NCBI RefSeq assembly: GCF_001437435.1
Contig: NZ_JQCB01000002.1
Span: 113,247 to 177,246, forward strand
Length of the DNA stretch: 64,000 bases
Source of the DNA: Furfurilactobacillus siliginis
Lineage (GTDB): Bacteria > Bacillota > Bacilli > Lactobacillales > Lactobacillaceae
Direction: 5' to 3'
Each line of letters starts with the position of its first letter. The stretch's first letter is position 1. Under the pieces are notes generated by a model that worked only from the letters and a program-made list of their open reading frames with translations, was not told the DNA's origin and made no database searches. Below, piece after piece: positions 53,702 to 62,190 of this stretch. A program made the position numbers and the translations under genes.

Positions 53702-54250
53702 TTAATTTGTCGCTTCCCATTCAGTTTCTAACGTACTAAAGAGATGGGCGTTATGAAATTCACCGTTAATGAGCAGCTGATCTCTGAGCGTTCCCTCTTG
53801 GTGCATGTGGAGTCGTTTCGCCACAGCTTGGCTAGCCGAATTATCGACATCCACTTCTAAAATCAATTTGTGCAAATTCAATTCGTCAAAGCCGATGGTC
53901 ATCAAGCGGTCAACCGCACGCGTCATAATTCCCTGCCCTTGCACCGCTGAACTCAACCAGTAGCCGATTTCCGCACGTTGTTGCTTTGTATCAATGTTAT
54001 GCAGGTCGATAGCACCAACAGGAATCCCATCTAAAACGATCGTCAGTGGCAACATTGTGCCATCTGCAAATTGGTGCCGTGCATAGGTAATGAATGATTC
54101 CTCATCAGCGATGGTCTGCATATCAGTAGCCCAAGGCAACCATTGTGCTAGCTGAGCACGATCCCGTTCCACACAGGCTAAAATTGGTTCGGCATCTTCT
54201 TCACTGATTAATTTTAATGCTAAATGTTCATCAAGTTGGTGTGTAAACAT
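53702..54250 (-). CDS. GNAT acetyltransferase, RimL/RimJ type
   Basis: A 182-residue N-acetyltransferase of the ribosomal-protein/serine acetyltransferase group. Features: LALKLISEEDAEPIL, PLTIVLDGIPVGAIDLHNID, AEIGYWLSSAVQGQGIMTRAV (acetyl-CoA loop Q-G-x-G-x), NLHKLILEVDVDNSASQAVAKRL and EGTLRDQLLINGEFHNAHLFS (all in normal order). The ATG at 54250 follows GAAGG; the frame open to 54325 has no ribosome site. The protein or small-molecule substrate is not known. Confidence 0.85.
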   Translation of the reverse strand: MFTHQLDEHLALKLISEEDAEPILACVERDRAQLAQWLPWATDMQTIADEESFITYARHQFADGTMLPLTIVLDGIPVGAIDLHNIDTKQQRAEIGYWLSSAVQGQGIMTRAVDRLMTIGFDELNLHKLILEVDVDNSASQAVAKRLHMHQEGTLRDQLLINGEFHNAHLFSTLETEWEATN

Positions 54251-54358
54251 GGCAAGGCCTTCATTCGTTAGATTTATTAAATTAAATTTACCACATAACA
54301 GCGTTGAATATCGGTCTATGTGCATAAAAGAAGGCTTTCTTCAGCAAAAGAACGCAAA

Positions 54359-54404
54359 AAACTGCTGATCCATTTTACACACGCGTAAGCCGAATCAGCA
54401 GTTA
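54359..54404 (-). terminator. Terminator of the two-gene membrane protein operon
   Basis: On the minus strand AACTGCTGAT and ATCAGCAGTT pair across about 24 bases, followed by TTTTTTGCG. Confidence 0.75.
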
Positions 54405-54426
54405 GTTATTAACTTAGAAAACTTTG

Positions 54427-54849
54427 TTAGTGGCGATTTAATCGGATAAAGGAGGCCAATTGGACGCCTAAGACAATCCCAAGCAATGGAGTTGTGATTA
54501 ACACTAGCCAAAAACTGAGTGTACTGTCAAATCTGCCTAGCAGCTGGGAAATGTTGGTTGTCAGTATATAAACCGTAAAGACACATGTGCCGAGTAGTGA
54601 GGCTTTTCGCTGGCTAGGCGTCCGATCACGTTCCCTTAAAGCTGTTTTGCCAGCTGGCAGCTGATTAGGTGAAATCGGGATCCGCTCACTGATGATAAAC
54701 AATGCTAGCATGACAATCAGGCCAGTTGCTTGGACAACCGTCTGCAATGTATTTGTACTCAGAATTATGGAAATAATCAAAAGGATACCAAATATTCCAG
54801 TGAACAAAAGCAAGCCGATTTTTTCACGAGCAAACCATTGTTTAGTCAT
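54427..54849 (-). CDS. Hypothetical membrane protein
   Basis: Unrecognised family, 140 residues. Hydrophobic segments are at about residues 10-30, 33-52, 85-105 and 112-133, with a positively charged loop (ERDRTPSQRK) between the pairs, giving a four-helix topology. The ATG at 54849 follows AGAGG at 7 bases. It is 24 bp after another small membrane protein gene, and the two probably form one transcript. Confidence 0.7.
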   Translation of the reverse strand: MTKQWFAREKIGLLLFTGIFGILLIISIILSTNTLQTVVQATGLIVMLALFIISERIPISPNQLPAGKTALRERDRTPSQRKASLLGTCVFTVYILTTNISQLLGRFDSTLSFWLVLITTPLLGIVLGVQLASFIRLNRH

Positions 54850-54873
54850 AACGATACCTCTCAAAACGGATTA

Positions 54874-55269
54874 TTAGACGCGACGGTGGCGGATTAAACT
54901 AACGAGCTGCCGCAAGTCATACAGCAGTAACACAATAAAACCGATGATACCCAAGGCTGCAAGCCAAAAGTTTAACGTTGCAACCCGCATCGTAATCATC
55001 GCATGACTACCAATCACGATAAACCACACCGCGACGATTGAACTGGCACTTAAAGATAAGCCAAATTGCCAAGGTGTCATCTTGGGTGGGACGAACGGTC
55101 GCTGATCCTGTAACAGACCCGCTAGAAAAGCACCAATAACGACTGCGCAGGCAAAGAATAACACCCAAAATGCTGGCGTATTGGCTGGAACAACTGCTAA
55201 TCCAGTTAACAGTAAGCCACTACCTAACCCAAATAACGCAACTTTAGCTGACTTTCCATCCTGTTTCAT
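54874..55269 (-). CDS. Hypothetical membrane protein
   Basis: Unrecognised family, 131 residues, with four predicted helices (about 8-28, 33-50, 67-88 and 96-116) and a basic C-terminus. GGGAGGTTCACAAG precedes the ATG. The similar four-helix size and topology of the downstream protein suggest a paired system; no family domain is apparent in either. Confidence 0.7.
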   Translation of the reverse strand: MKQDGKSAKVALFGLGSGLLLTGLAVVPANTPAFWVLFFACAVVIGAFLAGLLQDQRPFVPPKMTPWQFGLSLSASSIVAVWFIVIGSHAMITMRVATLNFWLAALGIIGFIVLLLYDLRQLVSLIRHRRV

Positions 55270-55330
55270 CTTGTGAACCTCCCTCAGATTATCTAAGCGA
55301 CTTTCAATAGGTGAAGATCATATTTAAAAA

Positions 55331-55403
55331 TGGACCCGAACGGATTCGAACCGTCGACCTCCTACATGCGAAGCAGGCGCTCTCCCAACTGAGCTACGGG
55401 CCC
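55331..55403 (-). tRNA. tRNA-Ala (anticodon CGC)
   Basis: A full 73-base cloverleaf. Acceptor GGGCCCG pairs with CGGGTCC and contains the G3-U70 wobble that identifies alanine tRNA. D stem GCTC/GAGC, anticodon stem CCTGC/GTAGG with loop TTCGCAT (CGC), T stem GACGG/CCGTT with TTCGAAT. CCA is not encoded. It reads GCG codons. A 6-bp inverted repeat (ACTAGG/CCTAGT) lies just upstream on the transcribed strand. Confidence 0.95.
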
Positions 55404-55435
55404 GTAACTACTAGGAGAATCCCTAGTAATAACAA

Positions 55436-55690
55436 TTAATCTTTAGGTGCTGGCTCAGCGGCTAGCTTTGCATTAGCGGCCGTTTGCTTAGCAATCGTAA
55501 TTCGACGAAAAATAACTAAGAAAATTATATCCGTTGCAATCATGACAATGACACCCCAGATGAAGGAGCCATCAAAACCAATTGGTAGGAGCCAGCCAAC
55601 TAAAATGCCTAAGATAACGCCACAGGCGACCATCCACCAAGCAATGTTTGTCGGCATTGCTGGATTGATACGGTTGGGTTTGTTTTTCAT
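55436..55690 (-). CDS. Small two-helix membrane protein
   Basis: An 84-residue protein with two transmembrane helices (about residues 17-37 and 41-62), a basic cytoplasmic N-terminus (KNKPNRINP) and an Ala-rich charged tail. Function is unknown. AAAGGCGG provides a ribosome site. It lies 33 bp upstream of the tRNA-Ala gene on the same strand. Confidence 0.68.
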   Translation of the reverse strand: MKNKPNRINPAMPTNIAWWMVACGVILGILVGWLLPIGFDGSFIWGVIVMIATDIIFLVIFRRITIAKQTAANAKLAAEPAPKD

Positions 55691-55775
55691 GGATTTTGCC
55701 GCCTTTCTTTGATAAGTCTAGTATACGAAACGCCGGCCATTTTGCAAACGACCAGCACTTATCATACGATTATTT

Positions 55776-56417
55776 TTACTTAAAAGGTGCATTTAACTTA
55801 TTGACCACATCGTTAATGTTACTTGCCTGCGCAATGGCACTGATAACGGCTGTACCTGCACAACCACTCATTGCAACGTCCGCGACATTTTGTACGCTGA
55901 TGCCACCAATAGCGACCACCGGTACCCGACTGCTTGATACTAGCGAAGCTAACCCAGTAACACCAATAGCGGGATCTGCATCCGCCTTGGAAACAGTCGG
56001 ATAAATTGGCCCACTGCCAACATAGTCGATTGCTGCTAGTTGATTGGCATGGTCGATTTGTGCTGGTGTATGGCAAGAATAACCAATAATGAGATCAGGT
56101 GCTAATGAAACAACAGTCTCAATTGCTTGGTCAGATTGGCCAACATGAATTCCATCAGCATCAAGTGCTAGCGCCAGTGCCAAATCGTCATCAACAAAAA
56201 AAGGAATGTTGGCGGCCAAACACTGTTGTCGCAGCTGTTTGCCAAGCAGTTCACGTTTAGCACCCGTTAAAGCCAAGGGTCCTTTTTCACGATACTGAAA
56301 AGCAGTGATGCCTGCCGTGATTGCCTTTGCCAAAATAGTCGGTAGTGTTTCGCCAGTCGGAACATCTTTTGTTCCAGCAACAAAATAAACGGCTAATTGT
56401 TGTGGATTAAACTTCAT
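55776..56417 (-). CDS. thiE: Thiamine-phosphate synthase
   Basis: Couples the pyrimidine (HMP-PP) and thiazole (THZ-P) moieties into thiamine phosphate. The 213-residue TIM barrel has FQYREKGPLALTG (about residues 39-51), VDDDLALALALDADGIHVGQ (about 76-95), DYVGSGPIYPTVSKADADPAIG and VPVVAIGGISVQN (about 160-172), all in typical order. It overlaps the end of thiD by 11 bp and is the last gene of the thiM-thiD-thiE operon under a TPP riboswitch. Confidence 0.96.
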   Translation of the reverse strand: MKFNPQQLAVYFVAGTKDVPTGETLPTILAKAITAGITAFQYREKGPLALTGAKRELLGKQLRQQCLAANIPFFVDDDLALALALDADGIHVGQSDQAIETVVSLAPDLIIGYSCHTPAQIDHANQLAAIDYVGSGPIYPTVSKADADPAIGVTGLASLVSSSRVPVVAIGGISVQNVADVAMSGCAGTAVISAIAQASNINDVVNKLNAPFK

Positions 56418-57231
56418 TTTGTGCCTCCACGTGAGCCCAGTGATTTAGCGGCCCATGACCGTGGCCTACTTTAATGCCTTGCTTAATGGTTGCGTCTACG
56501 TATGCTTTACCAGTACGAATGGCGTTCTCAATCGTGGCACCTTTAGCAAGTTCTGCAGTAATGCAAGCTGATAAAGTATCGCCGGTACCATGCGTGTTCT
56601 GCGTGTTGAAACGACTAGTCGTCATCCAAAACGACCGACCGTTTTCTAGTAAAACGAAGTCGCTGGCGGAAGCAGTATTGGTTTCATGTCCGCCCTTTAC
56701 AATGACATTTTTAGCACCCAATGCCTGTAATTTTTGCGCCGCTTCCTGCATCTGCGCATCGGTAGTAATGTGCATACCAGTTAGGGCTTCCGCTTCTGGT
56801 AGGTTGGGCGTCACAATTGTGGCCAACGGTAGTAATTCCTCACGAACGGTACTAATTGCATCGTCGCTTAACAGTGGTGCACCACCTTTTGCAATCATGA
56901 CGGGATCAACTGTTAATGGCCCAAAATCATATTGTTTAAGATTCTTAACCACTGCTTTAACGCGTTCGACATCTGCTAACATGCCCGTCTTACAGGCTTT
57001 GATACTTAAGTCAGCAGCTAAGGAAGCAAACTGCTCATCAATTAATTTGGGCGGCAGTGCCATGAAGTCTTGTACACCAAGCGTATTTTGCGCGGTCACA
57101 GCCACTAATACCGTGGTTGCGAATACATGACGTTCCTGAATTGTTTTTAAATCTGCCTGCATACCTGCCCCACCACCTGAATCAGAACCGGCAATGGATA
57201 GTGCTTGGGGAAATTGTTCAACTGTTGTCAT
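56407..57231 (-). CDS. thiD: HMP kinase / HMP-phosphate kinase
   Basis: Phosphorylates hydroxymethylpyrimidine twice to supply ThiE. The 274-residue ribokinase-fold protein has ALSIAGSDSGGGAGMQADLK (residues about 10-29), VDPVMIAKGG (about 107-116) and the C-terminal NTHGTGDTLSACITAEL with the catalytic Gly-Thr-Gly-Asp (about 211-214). Its ATG overlaps the thiM stop in an ATGA arrangement. Salvage of HMP rather than de novo synthesis is suggested because thiC and thiG are absent here. Confidence 0.96.
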   Translation of the reverse strand: MTTVEQFPQALSIAGSDSGGGAGMQADLKTIQERHVFATTVLVAVTAQNTLGVQDFMALPPKLIDEQFASLAADLSIKACKTGMLADVERVKAVVKNLKQYDFGPLTVDPVMIAKGGAPLLSDDAISTVREELLPLATIVTPNLPEAEALTGMHITTDAQMQEAAQKLQALGAKNVIVKGGHETNTASASDFVLLENGRSFWMTTSRFNTQNTHGTGDTLSACITAELAKGATIENAIRTGKAYVDATIKQGIKVGHGHGPLNHWAHVEAQNEV

Positions 57232-58043
57232 TTTGTAATTGCCTCAACTTTTACTAAAGAATTTAAATCATTATTGGTTGCCGTTGCAAAGCCATCCATG
57301 AGCTTAACAGCAAATGTTCCTGGTTGCTGATTGGTTAGCTGTTGATCGTCGGCTACCCATTGACCGATCGCACCAAATTGAGCGGTACCAGTGACTGCTG
57401 CCGTAAAGAAATCATCGGTAACAGCCAAATACGCTGCCAAAACGCTGCTTAACATGTCACCAGAACCAACATGGGCAGCAAACAATGACGTGCCACCGGT
57501 AACCGCAATTGTCTGCGTACCATCACTGACGTAATCAGTTGGACCTGTCATCACAACAATCGTATGGAACCGTTTAGCTACTGCGGCCGCAATGCTGGCG
57601 GTATCTGTGACGGTGCCGGCGTCAATACCCTTACTGGTACCACTTTGACCAGCCAACGCGGCGATTTCGCCGGCATTAGCACGAATTACGGTCGGCGTTC
57701 CCGTCGCAATCAGTCGATCAAACAAACGGCGGCGCGTTGGTAAAGCCACCGCCACTGGATCAATGAGCACCGGCCGCTTTGCTGCAATCGCGGCTTCGTT
57801 CACTGCCAACATTTGTTCGAACTGGTCATTGGTCCACGTACCTAAATTAATTGTGACTGCACTGGCAATTGCTACCATTTCAGCAGATTCAGCGATGCCT
57901 GCAGGCATAACTGGGGATGCCCCAATAGCATTGACGGCATTGGCAACATCACCAATCGTTACGTTATTGGCAATCGTTACCACAACCGGATTGAGATTTC
58001 GAATCTGGTTTAAAAGTCCAGGCTGATACTGTGTTACACCCAT
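57228..58043 (-). CDS. thiM: Hydroxyethylthiazole kinase
   Basis: Salvages the thiazole precursor of thiamine by phosphorylation. The 271-residue product has NIGDVANAVNAIGASPVM-like TIGDVANAVNAIGASPVM (about residues 28-45), RPVLIDPVAVALPTRR (about 79-94), VIRANAGEIAALAG and HVGSGDMLSSVLAAYLA (about 205-221), although GSGD-containing motif and the usual D-P-V-G-x are slightly variant. The ATG at 58043 follows AGGAGATTAAC; the longer frame to 58091 runs into the riboswitch terminator and is rejected. First gene of the thiMDE operon. Confidence 0.94.
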   Translation of the reverse strand: MGVTQYQPGLLNQIRNLNPVVVTIANNVTIGDVANAVNAIGASPVMPAGIAESAEMVAIASAVTINLGTWTNDQFEQMLAVNEAAIAAKRPVLIDPVAVALPTRRRLFDRLIATGTPTVIRANAGEIAALAGQSGTSKGIDAGTVTDTASIAAAVAKRFHTIVVMTGPTDYVSDGTQTIAVTGGTSLFAAHVGSGDMLSSVLAAYLAVTDDFFTAAVTGTAQFGAIGQWVADDQQLTNQQPGTFAVKLMDGFATATNNDLNSLVKVEAITK

Positions 58044-58072
58044 GTTAATCTCCTTTTGCGGCGTGTAGACTG

Positions 58073-58117
58073 ACAAAAAGAACGCCACCAAACCGTGAAA
58101 ACAGTTCAGTGGCGTTC
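58073..58117 (-). terminator. Riboswitch-controlled terminator of thiMDE
   Basis: On the minus strand GAACGCCACTGAACTG pairs with CGGTTTGGTGGCGTTC, followed by TTTTTGT. Position between aptamer and thiM indicates transcriptional control. Confidence 0.9.
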
Positions 58118-58129
58118 ATCATCAACACA

Positions 58130-58218
58130 CTGGCCACTTTCCTACGCAAGTTTTAGCTTACAGGTTCAAAGGGTCCAGCAACTTGCTGTCTCAGTTCTGC
58201 CTCGAACACCCCTAGTGG
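58130..58218 (-). promoter_or_regulatory. TPP riboswitch (THI element)
   Basis: The minus-strand leader contains GGGGTGTTC, the conserved ACTGAGA, GGACCCTTTGAACCTG and CTTGCGTAGGAAAGTGG, all hallmarks of the thiamine pyrophosphate aptamer. It is followed by an intrinsic terminator and thiM, so TPP binding should stop thiMDE transcription. Confidence 0.95.
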
Positions 58219-58266
58219 ATTCAAATTAAGTTTAGCATACCGATTAACAACTGGGACGTCAACTGA

Positions 58267-58788
58267 TTACTTGTCCCAGTGCTTCTTTACAAAAGCATCG
58301 CGCCCGCCAGATTCTTCCATTTCAAAGCGGAGTGGATCCTTCTTGTAGAAATCTTGGTGATATTCTTCAGCTGGATAAAATGGTTGAACATCTTCAATCC
58401 GGGTCACAATTGGATCATCAAAACGACCAGATGCGGCCAAAGCAGCCTTAGATTGCTCAGCAATCGCACGTTGTTCTGGACTATTCACGTAAATCACAGG
58501 CCGATAGTTATCGCCACGGTCTTGAAATTGACCCATCGCATCAGTTGGATCTGTCTGCTGCCAGTAGATATCAACGAGTTTGTCATAAGGCATAACGGTT
58601 GGATCAAACGTTATGGCAACGGCCTCTGTATGACCAGTTGTGTGACTCACGACTTGTTCATACGTTGGGTTAGGAACATGTCCACCGGTATATCCTGATA
58701 CGACCTTATCGATTCCCGGGACTGTGTCAAATGGCTTTACCATGCACCAAAAACATCCACCTGCAAAAATCGCTGTTTCTTCTGCCAT
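58267..58788 (-). CDS. msrA: Peptide methionine sulfoxide reductase A
   Basis: Reduces the S epimer of methionine sulfoxide in proteins or free. The 173-residue protein has the catalytic [14 protein letters not shown] (about residues 8-21; nucleophile Cys in G-C-F-W), [15 protein letters not shown] and YHQDFYKK near the C-terminus. It lies 12 bp after msrB in the msrB-msrA operon. Confidence 0.96.
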   Translation of the reverse strand: MAEETAIFAGGCFWCMVKPFDTVPGIDKVVSGYTGGHVPNPTYEQVVSHTTGHTEAVAITFDPTVMPYDKLVDIYWQQTDPTDAMGQFQDRGDNYRPVIYVNSPEQRAIAEQSKAALAASGRFDDPIVTRIEDVQPFYPAEEYHQDFYKKDPLRFEMEESGGRDAFVKKHWDK

Positions 58789-58800
58789 CTAAATGCCCTC

Positions 58801-59247
58801 CTACTTCTGTGTAACGGTTGGAAACAGTTTAGCATAACTTGGGTACCCTTGTGCAACTAACTCGTCGGCAGGAACAAATTTAAGCGCTGCAGAGTTGATG
58901 CAGTACCGCAGGCCACCTTCTGCAGCTGGACCATCAGTAAAAACGTGTCCAAGATGTGAATCAGCATCACTGCTACGGACTTCGGTTCGTTCCATCCCAA
59001 AGGAAGAATCGCGGTGCTCAATAACTTCATCCTTATCGATTGGATGCGTAAAAGATGGCCAGCCACAACCGGCGTCATATTTATCAGTTGATGAAAATAA
59101 GGGTTTGCCACTGACAATGTCCACATAGATACCCTTTTGGTAAAATGCATCGTACTTCCCAGAGAATGGTGCTTCTGTAGCGGCCTCTTGGGTGACTGCA
59201 TATGCGTCTGGTGATAATTTTGCAACAGCTTTATCTTTGTCTTTCAT
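58801..59247 (-). CDS. msrB: Peptide methionine sulfoxide reductase B
   Basis: Reduces the R epimer of methionine sulfoxide. The 148-residue protein shows [29 protein letters not shown] and the catalytic Cys in [12 protein letters not shown] (about residues 122-133). The zinc-binding CxxC pairs of many MsrB proteins are absent, as in other lactobacilli. The ATG at 59247 is 8 bases after GGAGG; the frame open to 59355 has no ribosome site. Forms an operon with msrA. Confidence 0.95.
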   Translation of the reverse strand: MKDKDKAVAKLSPDAYAVTQEAATEAPFSGKYDAFYQKGIYVDIVSGKPLFSSTDKYDAGCGWPSFTHPIDKDEVIEHRDSSFGMERTEVRSSDADSHLGHVFTDGPAAEGGLRYCINSAALKFVPADELVAQGYPSYAKLFPTVTQK

Positions 59248-59382
59248 CAAGCTTGCCTCCGTCTCAAATGCATTGCCTACCAATTCGGTTGTATGCAATC
59301 GAATTACATCTTTCATTCTCCACATTCTGAAAACTTTCGCAACTGATTTGCTCACACATCTTTAAGCAGAAGTAATGGCAAC

Positions 59383-59421
59383 AAAAAAAGTCTGAAACAT
59401 AATCACAGTTTCAAACTTTTT
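59383..59421 (-). terminator. Terminator after the gene at 59426
   Basis: AAAAGTTTGAAAC and GTTTCAGACTTTTTTT pair imperfectly on the minus strand, followed by a T-run. Confidence 0.75.
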
Positions 59422-59425
59422 CCAT

Positions 59426-59800
59426 TTATTTAGCTGCACTCTCGTCCACAACAACTTCAACGTTATCGTCAATCTGTTCGCCAGCGTCAGTTAACCGAAT
59501 CGTATGCATGAGCTTATTAAAGCTCGCGTGTAAATCCTGCCCAAGAAACTCGCCGGAATAACCCTTATAAAGAACTGGTCCAAGTGCCGATGTTAGCGCT
59601 GCCTGATAATCGTCAACGTTTGCATCAGCGCCCACCACAACAAACTGAAACGACACCTGCAACGCCATTAACCCGTGATGTGAATATGGTCCCACGCCAT
59701 CATCATAACTAAGCAATAATCGATTACCATGGTCCAGCAGTGGCTGTAATTTTTCAGTTACCGCCTCATCAAATGTGATACTTTTAATTTCATCTGCCAT
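59426..59800 (-). CDS. Conserved hypothetical protein
   Basis: Unrecognised family, 124 residues. A soluble acidic protein with alternating strand and helix pattern (SITFDEAVTEKLQPLLDHG; ALQVSFQFVVVGADANVDDYQAAL) and VYKGYSGEFLG-type and HASFNKLMHTIRL segments, with no membrane helix or known motif. An iron-sulfur assembly-like fold is conceivable but no Cys ligands exist. The ATG at 59800 lies 8 bases after GGAGG. It is a single-gene unit between two terminators. Confidence 0.7.
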   Translation of the reverse strand: MADEIKSITFDEAVTEKLQPLLDHGNRLLLSYDDGVGPYSHHGLMALQVSFQFVVVGADANVDDYQAALTSALGPVLYKGYSGEFLGQDLHASFNKLMHTIRLTDAGEQIDDNVEVVVDESAAK

Positions 59801-59925
59801 GATGCATGCCTCCAGATTCAATTTATCTGATTTCATTATTGTTGCTACCGGCTTAAAGCGCAATTATTTATGCTTTTTAATTTCATGCGTGAGCTTTTGA
59901 CCCACTTCTTCACCATTTAAGCGCA

Positions 59926-60000
59926 TCAATCAAAAAAGCGGTACATAAGTCAAAGTTTCGAATGAGACTTGACTTATATACCGCTCTTTTTTGATTGATA
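59926..60000 (-). terminator. Terminator after ppaC
   Basis: ATCAATCAAAAAAG and CTTTTTTGATTGAT form the outer part and GCGGTA-ATAAGTCAA / TTGACTTAT-TACCGC the inner part of a long hairpin, readable in both directions. Confidence 0.8.
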
Positions 60001-60007
60001 TTTTTAA

Positions 60008-60931
60008 TTAAAAAGCACTTTGCAATGGTGGCACAACTTGCTTCTTACGTGAAACAACGCCTGGCAAACTAGCAGTGTTGTTGGTCAACGTTGTGTTAAA
60101 CGCCTTTTCAACAACATCCTTTGGTTCGCCCCAAACGAGCATCCGTGAGTCACTGTTCAAGATGTTAGTAACTAAGACTAAGAATAAATCATAGCCTTGT
60201 GCCTTAGCATCAGCTGCCATGGCAGCTTCTAGCTTATCTTGCCGTGCAAAAACTTCATCCAAGTCAACCGTGTTGATTTGGTCGATACGAATTTGCTTGC
60301 CACCCATTTCAAATGACTTAGCATCTTGTTCGATCAGTTCTGCTTCGGTTTTAGATGCAAGGTTAGTACCTGCTTTTAATTCTTCCAAACCATAAGTTTC
60401 GTAATCGATGTCTGCAATTTCTGCCAATGCCTTAACAGCTACCTTATCATCATCAGTTGTTGTTGGTGATTTCAATAACAACGTGTCAGAGATAATAGCA
60501 GAAAGCATTAAGCCAGCTAATTGAACTGGAATTTCAACTTTGTTTTCATCAAACATCTTCGTCAAAATTGTGCTGGTACAACCGACTGGTTCAGCGCGGT
60601 AGTTCAACGGCATTGATGTTTCGAAGTTAGCGATACGGTGATGGTCAACCACGTGTGTAACCGTCAAATCTTTGATGTCAGAAACACTTTGTTGTGCTTC
60701 GTTATGGTCAACTAACATAACTGCATCAACTTCACTACCAGCCTTTTCAATGATCCGAGGCATTGGTTCATCGAAGTAGTTCAATACAAATTGGGTTTCT
60801 TCGTTGGGGTTGCCTAAAGCAACGGCTTCCGTGTCAAAGCCCAATTGGTTTTGTAAATAAGAATAGGCCTTTGCTGCCACGATTGCGTCAGTGTCAGGAC
60901 TTTGGTGCCCAAAAACAAGTTCTTTAGCCAT
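60008..60931 (-). CDS. ppaC: Manganese-dependent inorganic pyrophosphatase
   Basis: Family II pyrophosphatase that hydrolyses PPi from biosynthetic reactions. The 307-residue DHH-family protein shows [14 protein letters not shown] (about residues 7-20), [11 protein letters not shown] (about 72-82), the DHH motif [13 protein letters not shown] (about 94-106), and a C-terminal DHHA2 substrate-binding region with [10 protein letters not shown] (the SRKKQ signature). The start overlaps the LysR stop (TAATG), showing translational coupling. Confidence 0.96.
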   Translation of the reverse strand: MAKELVFGHQSPDTDAIVAAKAYSYLQNQLGFDTEAVALGNPNEETQFVLNYFDEPMPRIIEKAGSEVDAVMLVDHNEAQQSVSDIKDLTVTHVVDHHRIANFETSMPLNYRAEPVGCTSTILTKMFDENKVEIPVQLAGLMLSAIISDTLLLKSPTTTDDDKVAVKALAEIADIDYETYGLEELKAGTNLASKTEAELIEQDAKSFEMGGKQIRIDQINTVDLDEVFARQDKLEAAMAADAKAQGYDLFLVLVTNILNSDSRMLVWGEPKDVVEKAFNTTLTNNTASLPGVVSRKKQVVPPLQSAF

Positions 60932-61926
60932 TAGTCTTCTGCTCCTTTTGTATGATCCACACCATACTTAGCGTTATGAATTTGAGTTAGACGTGTAATG
61001 TAGTCTTTGTCAGCAAGGTATTGATCGAATGCTTCCAATAACCGTCCAACACGAGGAATCTCATCCTTATCTTTACGGAAAACGAACGCTAAGTCAAATT
61101 TAATTGCAGGTTCAAACTGAGCTGCGTGCATGTTGCCCGTTAAGCCCTTGCTGACAATGTAACTGTTTGGCAAAGCGGTATAGGCATCTGTCTCAGCACT
61201 AAATTGGTAAATTTGGTCTGGTGTGGTAAAACGAGCCACTGCCTTTGGTAAATCAACCATGGCATTTTTATAGTTTTCGCGAATAACTTGATCTAAGTAA
61301 TATTCACGTGGATAAGTTGCCCAGACATTCGTCAACGTATCTTTCAAACGAATCTTTTTACGGTTGGCTAATTTATCGTTGGTGTGAATGAATAATAGAT
61401 CTTCATTCGTAATTTTCTTAGCACGGTATGGCTTCCAGTTTTTAATGCTGTCATCCGGCAGGTACATGATGGCCAAGTCGATGCGATTGTTTTCTAAACG
61501 ATCCCAGATTTCCTTCCGCGTTAACATGTGGAAGTTGATCACAACATCGGGATTTTCTTTGTAGTACTGAATGGCAAAATCTTCGAAAACGGAATATTCA
61601 ACTGAGGCCAACAAGCCAATGTTGATTTCTCCGGATTCAGCGGATGTTGATTGCTGAATCTCGTCGGTTGCCTGGTTTAAAACTTCATAGATATCATGCG
61701 TAGCTGCTAACATCGTGTTCCCTGCTTCTGAAAGGCGTAACTTCTTACCCACAGAATAAAACAGCGGTGCACCAACTGTCCGTTCGAGTTTTTTAATTTG
61801 TTGGGTTAATGCGGGTTGTGTGATCCCCAGAATTTGCGCAGCCTGCGTGTAGTTCATCGTTTCAGCAAGCTGTAAAAAATAAGTCAGTGTTTTGGAAGAG
61901 AAAATCGTCTCCTGCTTACTTTTCAT
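60931..61926 (-). CDS. LysR family transcriptional regulator
   Basis: A 331-residue LTTR. The N-terminal winged helix-turn-helix has [20 protein letters not shown] (about residues 27-46), and the remainder is a periplasmic-binding-like inducer domain (about 95-300). It is translationally coupled with ppaC, an unusual partner for a LysR regulator; effector and targets are unknown. The ATG at 61926 follows AGGTGG 8 bases away; a GTG in frame at 61938 overlaps that site and is rejected. No divergent target gene adjoins, so its own operon is the first candidate. Confidence 0.88.
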   Translation of the reverse strand: MKSKQETIFSSKTLTYFLQLAETMNYTQAAQILGITQPALTQQIKKLERTVGAPLFYSVGKKLRLSEAGNTMLAATHDIYEVLNQATDEIQQSTSAESGEINIGLLASVEYSVFEDFAIQYYKENPDVVINFHMLTRKEIWDRLENNRIDLAIMYLPDDSIKNWKPYRAKKITNEDLLFIHTNDKLANRKKIRLKDTLTNVWATYPREYYLDQVIRENYKNAMVDLPKAVARFTTPDQIYQFSAETDAYTALPNSYIVSKGLTGNMHAAQFEPAIKFDLAFVFRKDKDEIPRVGRLLEAFDQYLADKDYITRLTQIHNAKYGVDHTKGAED

Positions 61927-62127
61927 TAATGGTGCCACCTTTCATGTTTGATTAATGGTTAGTATAAACTAAATCTTTTCGATGTAACAATTGTACGCAA
62001 CCAGTACGACGCTGTGCAAGCAAAATCACCTGAATCCAATTATTTTTTAATAACCATTTCCTAATTTTTACAATTAGCAGTTTGCATGCAGGGTTAGCCT
62101 TACGCTAAGCGTTTTTGGGTAAATTAA

Positions 62128-62170
62128 AAATAGTGTTTGGGACATAAATTATCTTGGCCCAAACACTATT
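62128..62170 (-). terminator. Terminator after parC
   Basis: AATAGTGTTTGGG and CCCAAACACTATT pair on the minus strand, with TTTTTAATTT following. The rest of the 61927-62190 gap shows no gene. Confidence 0.88.
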
Positions 62171-62190
62171 AGTTGTTCCACATGCGATTC

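Noticed and set aside
55331-55403. tRNA-Ala as an integration attachment site
   Set aside because: No integrase of the phage type, no direct repeat of the tRNA 3' end nearby, and flanking genes look ordinary. XerS is 6 kb away and is a housekeeping recombinase.
56474-57130. 218-codon open frame opposite thiD
   Set aside because: Entirely antisense to the clear thiD gene, no ribosome site, and composition reflects the codon periodicity of thiD.
58044-58091. Longer N-terminus for ThiM
   Set aside because: It would start inside the riboswitch terminator and lacks a ribosome site, while AGGAG precedes the ATG at 58043.
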